Assembly (NCBI GenBank): GCA_030550025.1
Contig: JAUQQC010000012.1
Coordinates: 1-64,000, forward strand
Length of the DNA: 64,000 nt
From: Acidobacteriota bacterium
GTDB taxonomy: Bacteria > Acidobacteriota > Blastocatellia > HR10
Direction of reading: 5' to 3'
The position numbers were made by a program, and so were the translations under genes. Shown here in pieces: positions 21,121 to 30,451 of the stretch; position 1 is the stretch's first letter, and each line of letters starts with the position of its first letter. A model generated the notes under the pieces. That model made no database searches and was not told where the DNA came from. It saw only the letters and a list, made by a program, of their open reading frames with translations.

Positions 21121-21372
21121 ATGCTATCGGTAGCGCTCGAAAATCATGGACGTTTCGCCGCTGATGAACACGGATGGAGGCCGATCAGCTTCCTCATCGG
21201 GGTTGATCCGGGTGCACCCGTGAATCTTGAGGCGAGATCAATCGAAATGGATGGGAGCATGGCCAAACCGATGGAGGCGGCTGAAAACCGCCTGACCCGT
21301 CAATTACCCACCGAGCCCCAAAAGCAACTGCCGAGCGTCAGAGAACTGGAACAACACCTGAAAGGTGTGTAG
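21121..21372 (+). CDS. Small hypothetical protein in the hydrogenase operon
   Basis: An 83-residue frame between the large subunit and the protease, with GAGG eight bases before its ATG. The C-terminal half (AENRLTRQLPTEPQKQLPSV) is helix-prone and charged. I do not recognise a family. It fills an otherwise empty 270-base gap in a tight operon, which is the main argument that it is real. Confidence 0.35.
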   Translation: MLSVALENHGRFAADEHGWRPISFLIGVDPGAPVNLEARSIEMDGSMAKPMEAAENRLTRQLPTEPQKQLPSVRELEQHLKGV

Positions 21373-21383
21373 GGTCCGTCCCT

Positions 21384-21902
21384 ATGTCGCCAGGCTTATC
21401 CCAAGAACCGAACCAATTCGCCAGACGCAACCCACAATCGGCAATCGTCATCATCGGCATCGGGAATGCGTTCGGCGGGGACGATGCGGTGGGATTGGTC
21501 GTTGCGCGAATGCTCAAAGAGAAAGCTCTCCCTGGTGTGAGGATCGTTGAAGCCAGCGGCGAGGCGACATCTTTGATCGAGGTGTGGAAGGGCGCCGATA
21601 CCGTCATTCTCATTGATGCCGTCCGGTCGGGCGCTCGGCCCGGCACCATCTATCGCGTTGAAGCTCATGCCGAGCCCATCCCGGCGCGCTTCGAGCATCA
21701 CTCGACACACGCCTTGGGGGTAGTCGAAGCCATCGAGCTGGCGCGGACGCTCAGCCGGCTCCCTCCACGCGTGATCCTGTACGGGATTGAAGGTAAAAAC
21801 TTCGCGGTCTGTACCGATCTTTCTCAAGAGGTCCGAGCAGCGGCCGCCGACGTCGCCACTCGCATTGCCGATGAGGTACGACGATATGCACGACAGGTGT
21901 AG
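21384..21902 (+). CDS. [NiFe] hydrogenase maturation protease
   Basis: A 172-residue protein of the HyaD/HybD (M52) endopeptidase family, which clips the C-terminal tail of the large subunit after nickel insertion. It has IIGIGNAFGGDDAVGL near residues 25-40 with the nickel-binding acid residue (Asp), VILIDAVRSG near residue 75 with the second Asp, and HSTHALGVVEA near residue 105 with the His. The first 20 residues are not conserved, so a start slightly downstream is possible. Last gene of the hydrogenase operon. Confidence 0.92.
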   Translation: MSPGLSQEPNQFARRNPQSAIVIIGIGNAFGGDDAVGLVVARMLKEKALPGVRIVEASGEATSLIEVWKGADTVILIDAVRSGARPGTIYRVEAHAEPIPARFEHHSTHALGVVEAIELARTLSRLPPRVILYGIEGKNFAVCTDLSQEVRAAAADVATRIADEVRRYARQV

Positions 21903-22096
21903 ACGTTTTCAATACTGATCGGCGTTAAAAAACCCGGCATCCAGAGTTATACCTCCTCGCTTGAACAGACCCGCTCAACAGACCAGGGTGAAATGGCACA
22001 TTTTCTGAGCAAGAGGACCCACTCATGACCGTGGTGTTGAGCTCGCTTGCTGGCTAGGCATTCATTCAGAAACCGAACACGTGCGAGAGGATGGGC

Positions 22097-22121
22097 CCAG
22101 GGGGCCAGCGTGGCCCCCTGG
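22097..22121 (-). terminator. Strong hairpin downstream of the penicillin acylase gene
   Basis: CCAGGGGGCC and GGCCCCCTGG form a perfect 10 base-pair stem with a five-base loop, starting seven bases after the stop codon of the acylase gene. No U-run follows on the minus strand, so this is a U-less terminator or a 3' end stabiliser. Confidence 0.5.
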
Positions 22122-22127
22122 ATGGGT

Positions 22128-25094
22128 TCAGGCACCGGGCCGGAAGACCTGCTCGGAGACTTTGTTCTGCTCGACTTCTTCAGGCGTGAACCACATCGGA
22201 TGGTAATCGTTCGTCAGCCACAGGCCGAGTTGACTCGCGTAATGGGGGTGGCCCAGGATGCCGCTTTGACCACCCGGGATGACCTGAAGCGTGCGAAGAC
22301 CATCGGGTCGGACTTCGCCGAGGAACCGTCGCGCTGGCCCGCTACCGAACATGAACGCATCGATCCCCTGGGCGCGGGCATCATGCCCGGAGGCATCCAC
22401 TACCTCGAAGCCGCCATCAACGGCCACGCCTCGCAACGCCGAAGCCAGATGGGCGAAGCCACCGGCTGGCGGGATATTGAACGGATCTCCCAGCGTGTGC
22501 GTGAAGACGATACGATGGAGCTTGCCCCAGCGATAGTCTTCCTGGTTGGTCGAGTTATTGAAGGCCGCGCGAAATTCGTCACCGGCGAGCCGATCCAGAG
22601 CTTCCTGGAGGCTCCTCAACAGGAGGATGTCGCGCTCGACCTCCGGCGGCAGGTCTACCCCTGGAACATCGAAGAAATTCAACCCCGAAGCTCCGCGTCC
22701 CCGCGTCTGCGAGAAGTTGTCCAACAGATTCCGCAATGCCACGACGGCCAGCGACCCGCCGGGCAGATACCCCGCCAGCCCGACGCGAGCGAGCGTGGCG
22801 TCAATCGTGTTAGCGATGATCCGCGCGCGCCAGACGCTGTAGATCGTCGCAGCCACACTCGCTGCGATCTCCTCCGGAGAAGGCGGCTGCCGTTCCCCAT
22901 TCACATCCGAAGCATCATACCCTTCGGGGATCCCCGTCGGCGCACTGAAGTCCCATCGAGCGAGCCGATCCACGGCTTCGGCCACACGGGCATCTTGCGC
23001 CAGAGCGGCTAAGGGAGCCGGCGCTCCGCTTGCGCGCGCGTTCGCAAATGCCTGTCGAATGTAGGGCACGAACACTTCGGCGTCCAGCATCTGGACATTA
23101 GCCTGAAAGCGCTCCATGTCATCAAGAGAAATACGCCCATCACCGCCTTGCGCCGGATCCAGCTCGCGTTGGATCAAGCGGACGATCCGCCCCATGCGCG
23201 CGCCGATGCTATAGCCGGGATTCAGATAGAGGATCCCACGCCCGCCGCGTCGCAACTGATTGAGCGGATTGTTGTCGAGCGTCGTCCCGATGGGATCGTT
23301 GTTGGCATTAGCGATGAATCCTTGCGCGGGGTTGACGACCTGCGGCATCTCTTCAAACGGTAGGATCTCGAACGGCACGGCCTGCCCGGGCTGGCGTGTC
23401 TGAAGTGGCACCCATTCGTGTTTCACAATCCGCTCGATGCTCCCATCCCCTCGGAAGATCGCGCCTGCGCCGTTGCGGATGAAGAAAGGTGGAGGACCGT
23501 CGGGCATCCCCTCTTGCAAGTCCTCACGCAAGGGCAGCTCGCCACTGGTGAAATAGGCGATATTGCCATCCACGTCCACATAGGCCCAATTCTGCGAACC
23601 GAAATCGAAATACTGGAGCCCGCGCTTGAAATCCTCCAAATTCTTCGCCCGATGCCAGATGAGGAACGTATCCAGTTCTCGCGTCGGCCCAAAGCCCGTG
23701 TACTGCACGCTCAAGACACGGAAATCGGTCAGCTCCGACTTCACCACACGAATGATCGGCGCATTGTTGCGGTCTGGGATGACCAAGGCCACCGGCGGAA
23801 CGCTCACGCCACTGGGCAGCGTTCCCGGCGGGATCACCGCCAGATCGTCCGGCGTCCCGTTGCCCGGTTGATTCGCGCGAAACACTTGCGGGATGGCGAG
23901 GATCCGCCGACGCTGATCTCGAAAGATCGCTGCGATCGGCAACTGCGTCGCGATATCGAGGATGACGCGCTCTTCGTAAACGTCGGTCACGTCCATAGGA
24001 TTCGTCGTCGCTCCCCACGCGATTCGCTCGTTCCTGCCGAGCACAATGACGGGCGTCCCGGCGAAGCTCACCCCCATGACGTTCATAGGGTTCGGCCCTT
24101 CGACGACGAGATGCATCTCATAGAAGATTGCCGGCACACCGAGTCCGAGATGCGGATCATTGGCCAGCATGGGGAAGCCCGTGTCGGTCTTCGCGCCGCT
24201 CACGATCCACCAATTGCTGCCTGAAGGTGCCGTCGTTCGACCGAGCGCGCTCTGTAAAACCGGCATGTCGGCGATCTCCGCCAAATACTCGCGGGCGGCG
24301 CGAATCGTTTCCGGACTTACCCAACGGGTGATGTCCTCGAGCTGTCGGCTCCACTCGATCTTCCACTCTCGCCCGGCCACACGACGCATGCCTGCCGATT
24401 GGAGGAATCCGGGGATGGAGACCGAAGGATCAAACGGCGCACTCCGGAAGATGTCCTCGAAAAAGAGCTTCGTGCCATCGAATCCGGCTGCTTGCCCCGC
24501 TTGTTGATACGCCGCCAAGCGCACAGTGAAGTCAATATCGTCTAAGCCAAACGAGAGCTGAAACGCGAGCAACTTGCCGATGACGATGCTGTCCTCCGGC
24601 GTCCACGCTGGAATGGCCGCCTTCGTCAACTCAAGCGCCGTGTACTCCGGTGGCAGCGGATTATCGCGCAGGAAGGCATTCACGCCATCGGCGAAGGCCT
24701 GCAAAACGGCTTGCGCTTCCTGAGAGAGCGCGGGATAGGAGGCTTCAGCGGCCCGCCGCAACCCAAGCACCCGCAACTGAATGTCTTGCGCGAGCACACG
24801 ATCCATAGGGCCACGACCGAGCAGTTCGGCCAGCGTCCCGCTGGCCACGCGGCGCAGGAAATCCATTTGGAAGAACCGATCCTGCGCCTGCACATACCCC
24901 ATCATGAAGTAGACGTCGTGATCGTTCCGGGCGAAGATGTGGGGGATGCCGAATCGATCCCGGACGACGCGCACTTCGTCCTGAAGTCCCCGAATCGGAG
25001 TAGCCTGCCCCGCACTTCGCCCACTCTTCACCCCGAAAGAAGGAAGGACTAAAGCCCAGATCGCGACAAGGGTGAACGCTCGACGCATGTTCAT
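22128..25094 (-). CDS. Secreted penicillin acylase family Ntn-hydrolase
   Basis: A 988-residue precursor. An N-terminal signal sequence (about residues 1-28) is followed by the alpha chain starting EVRVVRDRFGIPHIFARNDHDVYF. The autoprocessing site GSNWWIVSG near residue 293 supplies the N-terminal serine nucleophile of the beta chain; VSFAGTPVIVLGRNERIAWGATT follows. Family members hydrolyse amide bonds of penicillins, acyl-homoserine lactones or related acylated amines. The length (usual 750-850) is on the long side. AGGAGGTGATCC, a near-perfect anti-16S match, precedes the ATG. Substrate unknown. Confidence 0.92.
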   Translation of the reverse strand: MNMRRAFTLVAIWALVLPSFGVKSGRSAGQATPIRGLQDEVRVVRDRFGIPHIFARNDHDVYFMMGYVQAQDRFFQMDFLRRVASGTLAELLGRGPMDRVLAQDIQLRVLGLRRAAEASYPALSQEAQAVLQAFADGVNAFLRDNPLPPEYTALELTKAAIPAWTPEDSIVIGKLLAFQLSFGLDDIDFTVRLAAYQQAGQAAGFDGTKLFFEDIFRSAPFDPSVSIPGFLQSAGMRRVAGREWKIEWSRQLEDITRWVSPETIRAAREYLAEIADMPVLQSALGRTTAPSGSNWWIVSGAKTDTGFPMLANDPHLGLGVPAIFYEMHLVVEGPNPMNVMGVSFAGTPVIVLGRNERIAWGATTNPMDVTDVYEERVILDIATQLPIAAIFRDQRRRILAIPQVFRANQPGNGTPDDLAVIPPGTLPSGVSVPPVALVIPDRNNAPIIRVVKSELTDFRVLSVQYTGFGPTRELDTFLIWHRAKNLEDFKRGLQYFDFGSQNWAYVDVDGNIAYFTSGELPLREDLQEGMPDGPPPFFIRNGAGAIFRGDGSIERIVKHEWVPLQTRQPGQAVPFEILPFEEMPQVVNPAQGFIANANNDPIGTTLDNNPLNQLRRGGRGILYLNPGYSIGARMGRIVRLIQRELDPAQGGDGRISLDDMERFQANVQMLDAEVFVPYIRQAFANARASGAPAPLAALAQDARVAEAVDRLARWDFSAPTGIPEGYDASDVNGERQPPSPEEIAASVAATIYSVWRARIIANTIDATLARVGLAGYLPGGSLAVVALRNLLDNFSQTRGRGASGLNFFDVPGVDLPPEVERDILLLRSLQEALDRLAGDEFRAAFNNSTNQEDYRWGKLHRIVFTHTLGDPFNIPPAGGFAHLASALRGVAVDGGFEVVDASGHDARAQGIDAFMFGSGPARRFLGEVRPDGLRTLQVIPGGQSGILGHPHYASQLGLWLTNDYHPMWFTPEEVEQNKVSEQVFRPGA

Positions 25095-25242
25095 GGATCA
25101 CCTCCTGTGAGAGATCCTCCCCTTTTCAGGAAGAGGTGCTCCTCGCCCCTGCCGGCCTCTCCCACCGCGAAGTGTTTCCGACAAACGCGGCATGCGTATG
25201 CGCCTCGATTCCCCTTCACTTCTCCCTCCGAAAGGTGGAGTC

Positions 25243-25272
25243 TCTATAGACCATGCGCCTGCACGTTGTCAA
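25243..25272 (-). promoter_or_regulatory. Promoter of the penicillin acylase gene
   Basis: On the minus strand TTGACA (25267-25272), an 18-base spacer and TATAGA (25243-25248) form a good housekeeping promoter facing the acylase gene, with a leader of about 140 bases. It overlaps the ribosome binding region of the divergent P-loop gene, so the two may interfere. Confidence 0.75.
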
Positions 25273-25285
25273 GGAGGAGGTGTCC

Positions 25286-25843
25286 ATGTATGCTATCGCG
25301 TGTATGAAGATCGCGATCATCGGCTCGCACGGCTGTGGGAAGACGGCGCTCGCCTTCTCCCTCTGCACGGAATTACAGAAGCGCGGGCGACGCGTGGAGC
25401 TGGTCGTGGAGATGGCGCGGCGAAGCCCCTTCCCGATCAACGAGGCGACGTCCGAAGCCGGGCAACTGTGGATCCTGCATCGCCATATCGCCGCCGAATT
25501 GGAAGCCTCGGCTCGCGCGGATGCCGTCGTGTGCGATCGTTCGGTTTTGGACAACTACGCCTACTACTGCCACAAGTTCGGACGGCGGCTGCATCTGGAT
25601 GCGCTGATCAAGGAATGGATCGGCACGTACACGCTTCTGGTGAAGGTCCCGCTTGTGGACGAATGGCTCATCCCTGATGGCGTGCGCTCGATGGATCGAG
25701 AGTTTCAGCGCGCCATTGATCTGCTCGTCGAGGACCTCATCGCGGATTTGGCCGAAGGGCGGACGCGCATCCTGCGCTTAGATTACCCCTTCGACGTCCG
25801 CCAGATTTTGGCCGCTCTGCCTCTGGATGCGGATTCCCGATGA
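25286..25843 (+). CDS. P-loop NTPase, nucleoside-kinase-like (AAA_28 type)
   Basis: A 185-residue protein with Walker A GSHGCGKT at residues 13-20 and a later VCDRSVLDNYAYY motif near residue 86, an arrangement like deoxynucleoside or nicotinamide-riboside kinases and the NadR kinase domain. The substrate is not clear. I start at the ATG with AAGGAGGAGG upstream; an upstream ATG would add 11 residues. Its stop overlaps the start of the AI-2E family gene (ATGA). Confidence 0.75.
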   Translation: MYAIACMKIAIIGSHGCGKTALAFSLCTELQKRGRRVELVVEMARRSPFPINEATSEAGQLWILHRHIAAELEASARADAVVCDRSVLDNYAYYCHKFGRRLHLDALIKEWIGTYTLLVKVPLVDEWLIPDGVRSMDREFQRAIDLLVEDLIADLAEGRTRILRLDYPFDVRQILAALPLDADSR

Positions 25844-26925
25844 AGCGGGAGACCGTTCAGATCGCCTTTCTCATCGCCCTCATCATTGGGGTCGGGTATC
25901 TCTTCTTTCGGATGCTCGCCCCCTTCCTCTCGCCGATCACATGGGCGATCGTGTTAGTGATCATTTTTCAACCGATTCACCGACGCATGTCCAGGTATGT
26001 GCGAAATGCCGACGTGGCCGCGTTGCTCTCGTGCCTGCTTGTGCTAGCCGTCGTGATCATCCCGGCGACGCTCATCGTGATGGGGCTCATTGGGGAACTC
26101 ATCGCCACCTATCGTCTTATCGAAGAACGCTTCGCTTCAGGTGCATGGACGTTTCGTCTTGAGCCCGGACGAAGTCGCGTCCTAGAACGCTCGTTGAGCT
26201 GGCTCGCGCAGTATGCCGATCTCTCGGAGTTGAACCTTCACGCCTTCATTCTGAACAATCTGCAGCGCCTCTCGGGATACTTAGCCGCTCGCTCGGCCGA
26301 GGTCGTCAAGCAATTCTCCTCGTTCGTCTTCAATACGGGGTTGGCGATCTTCACCACGTATTTCCTCTTCCGGGATGGACCAGCGCTCATGGCGCGGCTG
26401 AAGCGCGCGATCCCGCTGCCGGAATCGGAAGCCGAGGAGGTATTCGAGCGGATGCAGGAGACGATTCACGCCACGCTGTATGGCGGTATCGCCGTCGCTT
26501 TAGCTCAGGGGACCTTAGGGGGGATTGCCTTTGGGATCGTCGGATTGCCCTCGCCGCTGATCTGGGGAGCGGTGATGTTCTTCTTTTCACTCCTCCCGGT
26601 GGTCGGAGCAGCCATCATCTGGGTTCCCGCTGCCATTATTCTGCTCGCGCAAGGGAGTGTGGGAAAAGGACTCTTTCTGCTGCTATGGGGGACGCTGGTC
26701 ATCAGCTTGGTGGACAACATCCTCCGCCCGTGGGTGATCGGCGGGCGCACGCGCTTGCCGATGCTGCTCATCTTCTTCAGCGTGCTCGGAGGAGTGAAAC
26801 TCTTTGGCTTCATCGGCGTGGTGATGGGGCCGGTGGTGTTGAGCGTCGCACTGGCGTTGGTCGAGATCTTTCGGCGTAAGCTCACACCCGCGCGCGCATC
26901 GGAAGCGCCTGCGAACGCCTCCTGA
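25840..26925 (+). CDS. AI-2E family transporter (UPF0118 membrane protein)
   Basis: A 361-residue protein with about eight membrane helices, matching the AI-2E/PerM/YdiK family. Typical segments are LFFRMLAPFLSPITWAIVL at the N-terminus, TYFLFRDGP near residue 170, and FGFIGVVMGPVVLSVALAL near the C-terminus. Members have been linked to AI-2 export or to Na+(Li+)/H+ exchange; the function here is open. It overlaps the kinase-like gene by four bases. Confidence 0.9.
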   Translation: MKRETVQIAFLIALIIGVGYLFFRMLAPFLSPITWAIVLVIIFQPIHRRMSRYVRNADVAALLSCLLVLAVVIIPATLIVMGLIGELIATYRLIEERFASGAWTFRLEPGRSRVLERSLSWLAQYADLSELNLHAFILNNLQRLSGYLAARSAEVVKQFSSFVFNTGLAIFTTYFLFRDGPALMARLKRAIPLPESEAEEVFERMQETIHATLYGGIAVALAQGTLGGIAFGIVGLPSPLIWGAVMFFFSLLPVVGAAIIWVPAAIILLAQGSVGKGLFLLLWGTLVISLVDNILRPWVIGGRTRLPMLLIFFSVLGGVKLFGFIGVVMGPVVLSVALALVEIFRRKLTPARASEAPANAS

Positions 26926-26935
26926 CGCGCGTCAA

Positions 26936-27634
26936 TCAAAGGTGTGACAGCTCATCCTCTTCCCGTCGTGGGGAGAACTGTCGGCGCAGCACGTCGCGAG
27001 CGAGATCGCGCCCGGCCAATCCGAAGGCGATGGCCAGCGCCAGTGTCACCCCACCGAAGAAGATGGAAAAGGCCGCGACGACGATATGCGCGGCCAGCGC
27101 CAACTGCTCGAGCGCCATCGCCAGGGCGATGGAGACGATCAGCAAGCGCACGCCGCCGGCCAGAAGGCGCGCCGAGGCCAAATGGGCGTTCACGGCCGCC
27201 AGAAGAGCTGCGCGCGCCAGGAAGTTCGCCAACAGGAATCCCCCCACCAGAATGAGCAACGCCGCCACAACGCGCGGGAGATAACCGAAGACAGCGGCGA
27301 GCATGCGACTGACGAGCGCGATCTCCAACTGCTCCAACCCGACGACGAGGAAGAAGAGGAACAGCAGCCAGAAGAAGGCCTGCGCCAGAAGATATGAGGG
27401 CGCGCGCCGAATCTCCGCGCGCCGCAGGACTTGTACGATCCCCATCTGTTCGCACCAGCGATCGAAACGAATGGCGCGCAACGCCCGCCCCAACAACGAC
27501 CGAACGACGGCAGCGATGATCCATCCGGCGAAGAGGAGGATCACCAGGGCGAAGAAATTCGGCAGAAAGGCGAGCGCGCGTTCCTCGAATCGCTGAAACG
27601 TCCCGACTAAGGCGGTCTTCAAAGCTTCAAACAT
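26936..27634 (-). CDS. CmpX-like membrane protein with conserved TM-helix repeats
   Basis: A 232-residue protein with at least five hydrophobic segments and three copies of the 'conserved TM helix' pattern (FFALVILLFAGWIIAAVVRS, YLPRVVAALLILVGGFLLAN and FGGVTLALAIAFGLAGRDLA). The repeat occurs in proteins related to mechanosensitive channels (CmpX type). It lacks the MscS beta domain. GAGGAGCCT precedes the ATG. It converges with the AI-2E family gene, leaving about ten bases between the stops. Confidence 0.8.
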   Translation of the reverse strand: MFEALKTALVGTFQRFEERALAFLPNFFALVILLFAGWIIAAVVRSLLGRALRAIRFDRWCEQMGIVQVLRRAEIRRAPSYLLAQAFFWLLFLFFLVVGLEQLEIALVSRMLAAVFGYLPRVVAALLILVGGFLLANFLARAALLAAVNAHLASARLLAGGVRLLIVSIALAMALEQLALAAHIVVAAFSIFFGGVTLALAIAFGLAGRDLARDVLRRQFSPRREEDELSHL

Positions 27635-27723
27635 AGGCTCCTCCTTCGTTGCCTCCCCTCACACGGCCGCGCCCGGGCTGATGATCGCACGAGCGCGCCG
27701 AGAGCGAGCATCGACCTCCTGGC

Positions 27724-29010
27724 TCATCCGCCGGCATCAGGCGCCCCCCACTGCGCGACAAGCTCCGGTTTTCGCTCCTCGAAATGCCGGCACAACTCCT
27801 CGATCACGGCTTCGACCTCTTCGGCCGTGCTCTCAAGCGTCTCGAGGACGAACGATGCGGTGCGCCCGAGATAGAGCGGCACGAGCGCTTGCAGCAGATG
27901 ATCCCGATGGATCACGTGCCGATGGAACGCCAGAGCGAAATCGTAGATGACGGAGACCCACACATCCGGAGGGAAGCGGAAATGCGCTTCGCTCGATCCG
28001 GCGATCTGTTGGACCTGGCGAAAGGTCGAGGGGGAGAGGATCCGTTGCCAGAGATCCTTCAGCTCCTCGGCGCCCAATCGAAAGATGCCGAGCATGCGCT
28101 CGACATTAACACGGATCGGCTCCAGTCCCACCTCGTACTCCAAGCCGAAGGTGGGCACCGGCTCCGAGCCGCGCACGTTCGCCCAGATCGGGAAGTTCGC
28201 CTCCATCAGATCGAAGACCGATCCAACCACTTGCATGAGCATGCCGCTCAGGTCCACGCCGGGATCTTTCGCGTCGTGAATCTTCGCTCCCAAGAAGGCC
28301 TGACACACGCGAAAGCCGCCGGTGATCGCCGTCGTGGTCATCCAGATATCAACGCCGAAGCGGGCGACGTCCGTATGCCAGACATCCTGAGCCAGATAGT
28401 GCGCGGCCAGCCGTCCGGAGAACCCGAAGTCGCCGCCGATCGGTTGGCGCACGCGCTTGCCGTAGAGGGTGCGCGTGAGGGGATAGACGATGGAATTCGT
28501 GATCGTGCCGTCATACTTATGCCGCCGATAGAGTGGAGCGACGAAGTCGAAACCCTCTTTGAGAAGAGGGCCGATGAGCAAGTCCATCCATTCGGGCGTG
28601 ATGCTGCGCAGGTCGGCGTCCACGACGGCGCAGGCGCGCGCCTGAAGGCGCACGGCGATGTCAAAGACCAGGCGCAAGGCACTCCCCTTGCCAGGCACAC
28701 CATGATATGGCGTCGTCAGCCGATGGATGGGATGCCGCGGATGGGCCGCTAAGATCGCGCGATAATCGCCAAGAGCCGCCTGCCGCACGACTTCCGGCGT
28801 CCCATCCTTGGACCCGCCATCCGAATTGACGATCACGGCCGTGTATTCAGGGAAGTATTTCGCCAAGCCCGCCATCACGGCACGCACGACATGTCCGATG
28901 GTGCGGGCGTTGTTATAGCTCGGGATGCCTACGAGGAGATCCACGCGCCCGATCTCGCGCAGGGCGTGTTCGACCTCCGCCGCGAGTTGCGGTCTTTCGA
29001 TCTGACTCAT
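27724..29010 (-). CDS. GT-A glycosyltransferase, glucosylglycerate-synthase-like
   Basis: A 428-residue soluble glycosyltransferase of the family 2/81 type. It shows VGIPSYNNARTIGHVVRAV near residue 30, the nucleotide-sugar motif NSDGGSKDGTPE near residue 62, the metal-binding VVDADLRSITPEW near residue 130 and QPIGGDFGFSGR near residue 185. The overall layout recalls glucosyl-3-phosphoglycerate or glucosylglycerate synthases, which make compatible solutes; that assignment is inference. I start at the ATG preceded by AGGAGGGGGG. It stands alone and is divergent from queG. Confidence 0.75.
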   Translation of the reverse strand: MSQIERPQLAAEVEHALREIGRVDLLVGIPSYNNARTIGHVVRAVMAGLAKYFPEYTAVIVNSDGGSKDGTPEVVRQAALGDYRAILAAHPRHPIHRLTTPYHGVPGKGSALRLVFDIAVRLQARACAVVDADLRSITPEWMDLLIGPLLKEGFDFVAPLYRRHKYDGTITNSIVYPLTRTLYGKRVRQPIGGDFGFSGRLAAHYLAQDVWHTDVARFGVDIWMTTTAITGGFRVCQAFLGAKIHDAKDPGVDLSGMLMQVVGSVFDLMEANFPIWANVRGSEPVPTFGLEYEVGLEPIRVNVERMLGIFRLGAEELKDLWQRILSPSTFRQVQQIAGSSEAHFRFPPDVWVSVIYDFALAFHRHVIHRDHLLQALVPLYLGRTASFVLETLESTAEEVEAVIEELCRHFEERKPELVAQWGAPDAGG

Positions 29011-29263
29011 CCCCCCTCCTGGCAAGCGCCTTCGCGGCGACGATCCGTAACCTGAGGATGCCTTCGGCGGAAGGCGCTTTGAACGGCCCCTTTATTTATA
29101 CCCGATCTCGATGCGGCCGACCAGCGCGGCTCCCTCAGGAGACACCCCTTTTGGTAGAATTGACAGCGATTGGGAAGCGGAAGGCGCGCGAAAGAGGGAG
29201 GATGGAAACGAGTGAGCGGAGAGAACGCGGCATCCGTCTTCTTCCTGAGCTGAGGCTCATGCG

Positions 29264-30451
29264 ATGACGCGCGAGCAGCTCACAAGCCAGATCAAAGCGC
29301 GGGCGCGCGCGCTGGGCTTTCATGGCGTGGGCGTCACGGACATTCGTCCGCTCCGGGAGGATGAAGCGCGCTACCATCGGTGGCTGCACCAGGGATGGGC
29401 GGCTGATTTGCGGTACATGCAGACGAGCGCTTCGGTACGCGCGCATCCAAGGCGCGTGTGGCCGGAAGCGCGGTCGATCCTCGTGCTCGCCGTGAACTAC
29501 TACAGCGGTGACTTCGATCCCCTTCCACGTGGACACGGACGCATCGCGCGCTATGCCTGGGGACGTGATTATCACGACGTCATCCCCCCTCGACTGCGGC
29601 AGCTCGTCGCAGAAATCGAGCGGCTCCTTGAGCGTCCGGTTCGCGCCCGCTGGTTCACGGACGCCGGGCCGCTGCTTGAGCGCGCGCTAGCGCGCCGTGC
29701 CGGCCTCGGCCGCATCGGATGGAATGCGTGCCTGATCACGGAGACCTTCGGATCGTGGGTTTTCCTGAGTGAAATCCTGCTGGACGTTGAGCTGGTGCCG
29801 GATCAGGAAGAGGCCCGCGCATGCCTGAGCGTATTCGAGTGTCAGCGCTACTGCCCGACGGGCGCTATCGCTCCGGATGGTCTCGTGGATGCGCGCCTTT
29901 GCCTCTCCTATCACACGATCGAGAATCGCGGCGCGATCCCACGAGCGCTTCGGCCGAAGCTTGGGGATTGGCTCTTCGGCTGCGACGTTTGCCAAGCCGT
30001 CTGTCCACACAATGCCCGCGTGCCGATCACCGATTGGCCGGAGTTTCATCCGGAAGCGGGCGTGGGCAAGACGCTGGCGCTTGCGGACGTGCTCGCCATC
30101 GCTTCGGAAGACGAGTTTCGTGCTCGATTTCGCGGCACGGCCCTGCGACGCGCGAAACGCCGAGGCTTGCTCCGCAACGCCGCCATCGTCGCCGCGAATA
30201 CCGGCTACGATGATGCGATCCCCCAACTGCAGCGTCTCGCCTGCGAAGACCCTGACGAGATCATTCGTGGACACGCCCTGTGGGCGCTTCAGATGCTCGA
30301 TCCCGTCAGGTCGCGCCCGATTCTGGAGCGCGCTCGTCGCGACCCACATCCCTTCGTCCGCGAGGAGGCCGAATCGGCCCTTGAGGGGGGAGGTAACGGA
30401 GAGGCGATTCCTGTCGCCGCCAATCCAGAGAGCACAGGGGAGGCGCCATGA
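29264..30451 (+). CDS. queG: Epoxyqueuosine reductase QueG with a missing cluster cysteine
   Basis: A 395-residue cobalamin-dependent enzyme that reduces epoxyqueuosine to queuosine in tRNA. The N-terminal domain has GVTDIRPL and YHRWLHQGWAADLRYM. The ferredoxin part near residue 185 reads ACLSVFECQRYCPTGAI, in which the second cysteine of the usual CxxCxxCxxxCP is valine. The second set GCDVCQAVCPHN near residue 240 is intact. HEAT-like repeats follow from about residue 300 (NAAIVAANTG, ALWALQML). The length is typical of the HEAT-containing form. GAGG lies eight bases before the ATG. The downstream gene overlaps by four bases. Confidence 0.88.
   Translation: MTREQLTSQIKARARALGFHGVGVTDIRPLREDEARYHRWLHQGWAADLRYMQTSASVRAHPRRVWPEARSILVLAVNYYSGDFDPLPRGHGRIARYAWGRDYHDVIPPRLRQLVAEIERLLERPVRARWFTDAGPLLERALARRAGLGRIGWNACLITETFGSWVFLSEILLDVELVPDQEEARACLSVFECQRYCPTGAIAPDGLVDARLCLSYHTIENRGAIPRALRPKLGDWLFGCDVCQAVCPHNARVPITDWPEFHPEAGVGKTLALADVLAIASEDEFRARFRGTALRRAKRRGLLRNAAIVAANTGYDDAIPQLQRLACEDPDEIIRGHALWALQMLDPVRSRPILERARRDPHPFVREEAESALEGGGNGEAIPVAANPESTGEAP

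Noticed and set aside
29020..29082. AGCGCCTTC/GAAGGCGCT inverted repeat between the glycosyltransferase and queG
   Set aside because: Long loop of about 40 bases and a further copy nearby; looks like chance repetition in GC-rich DNA.
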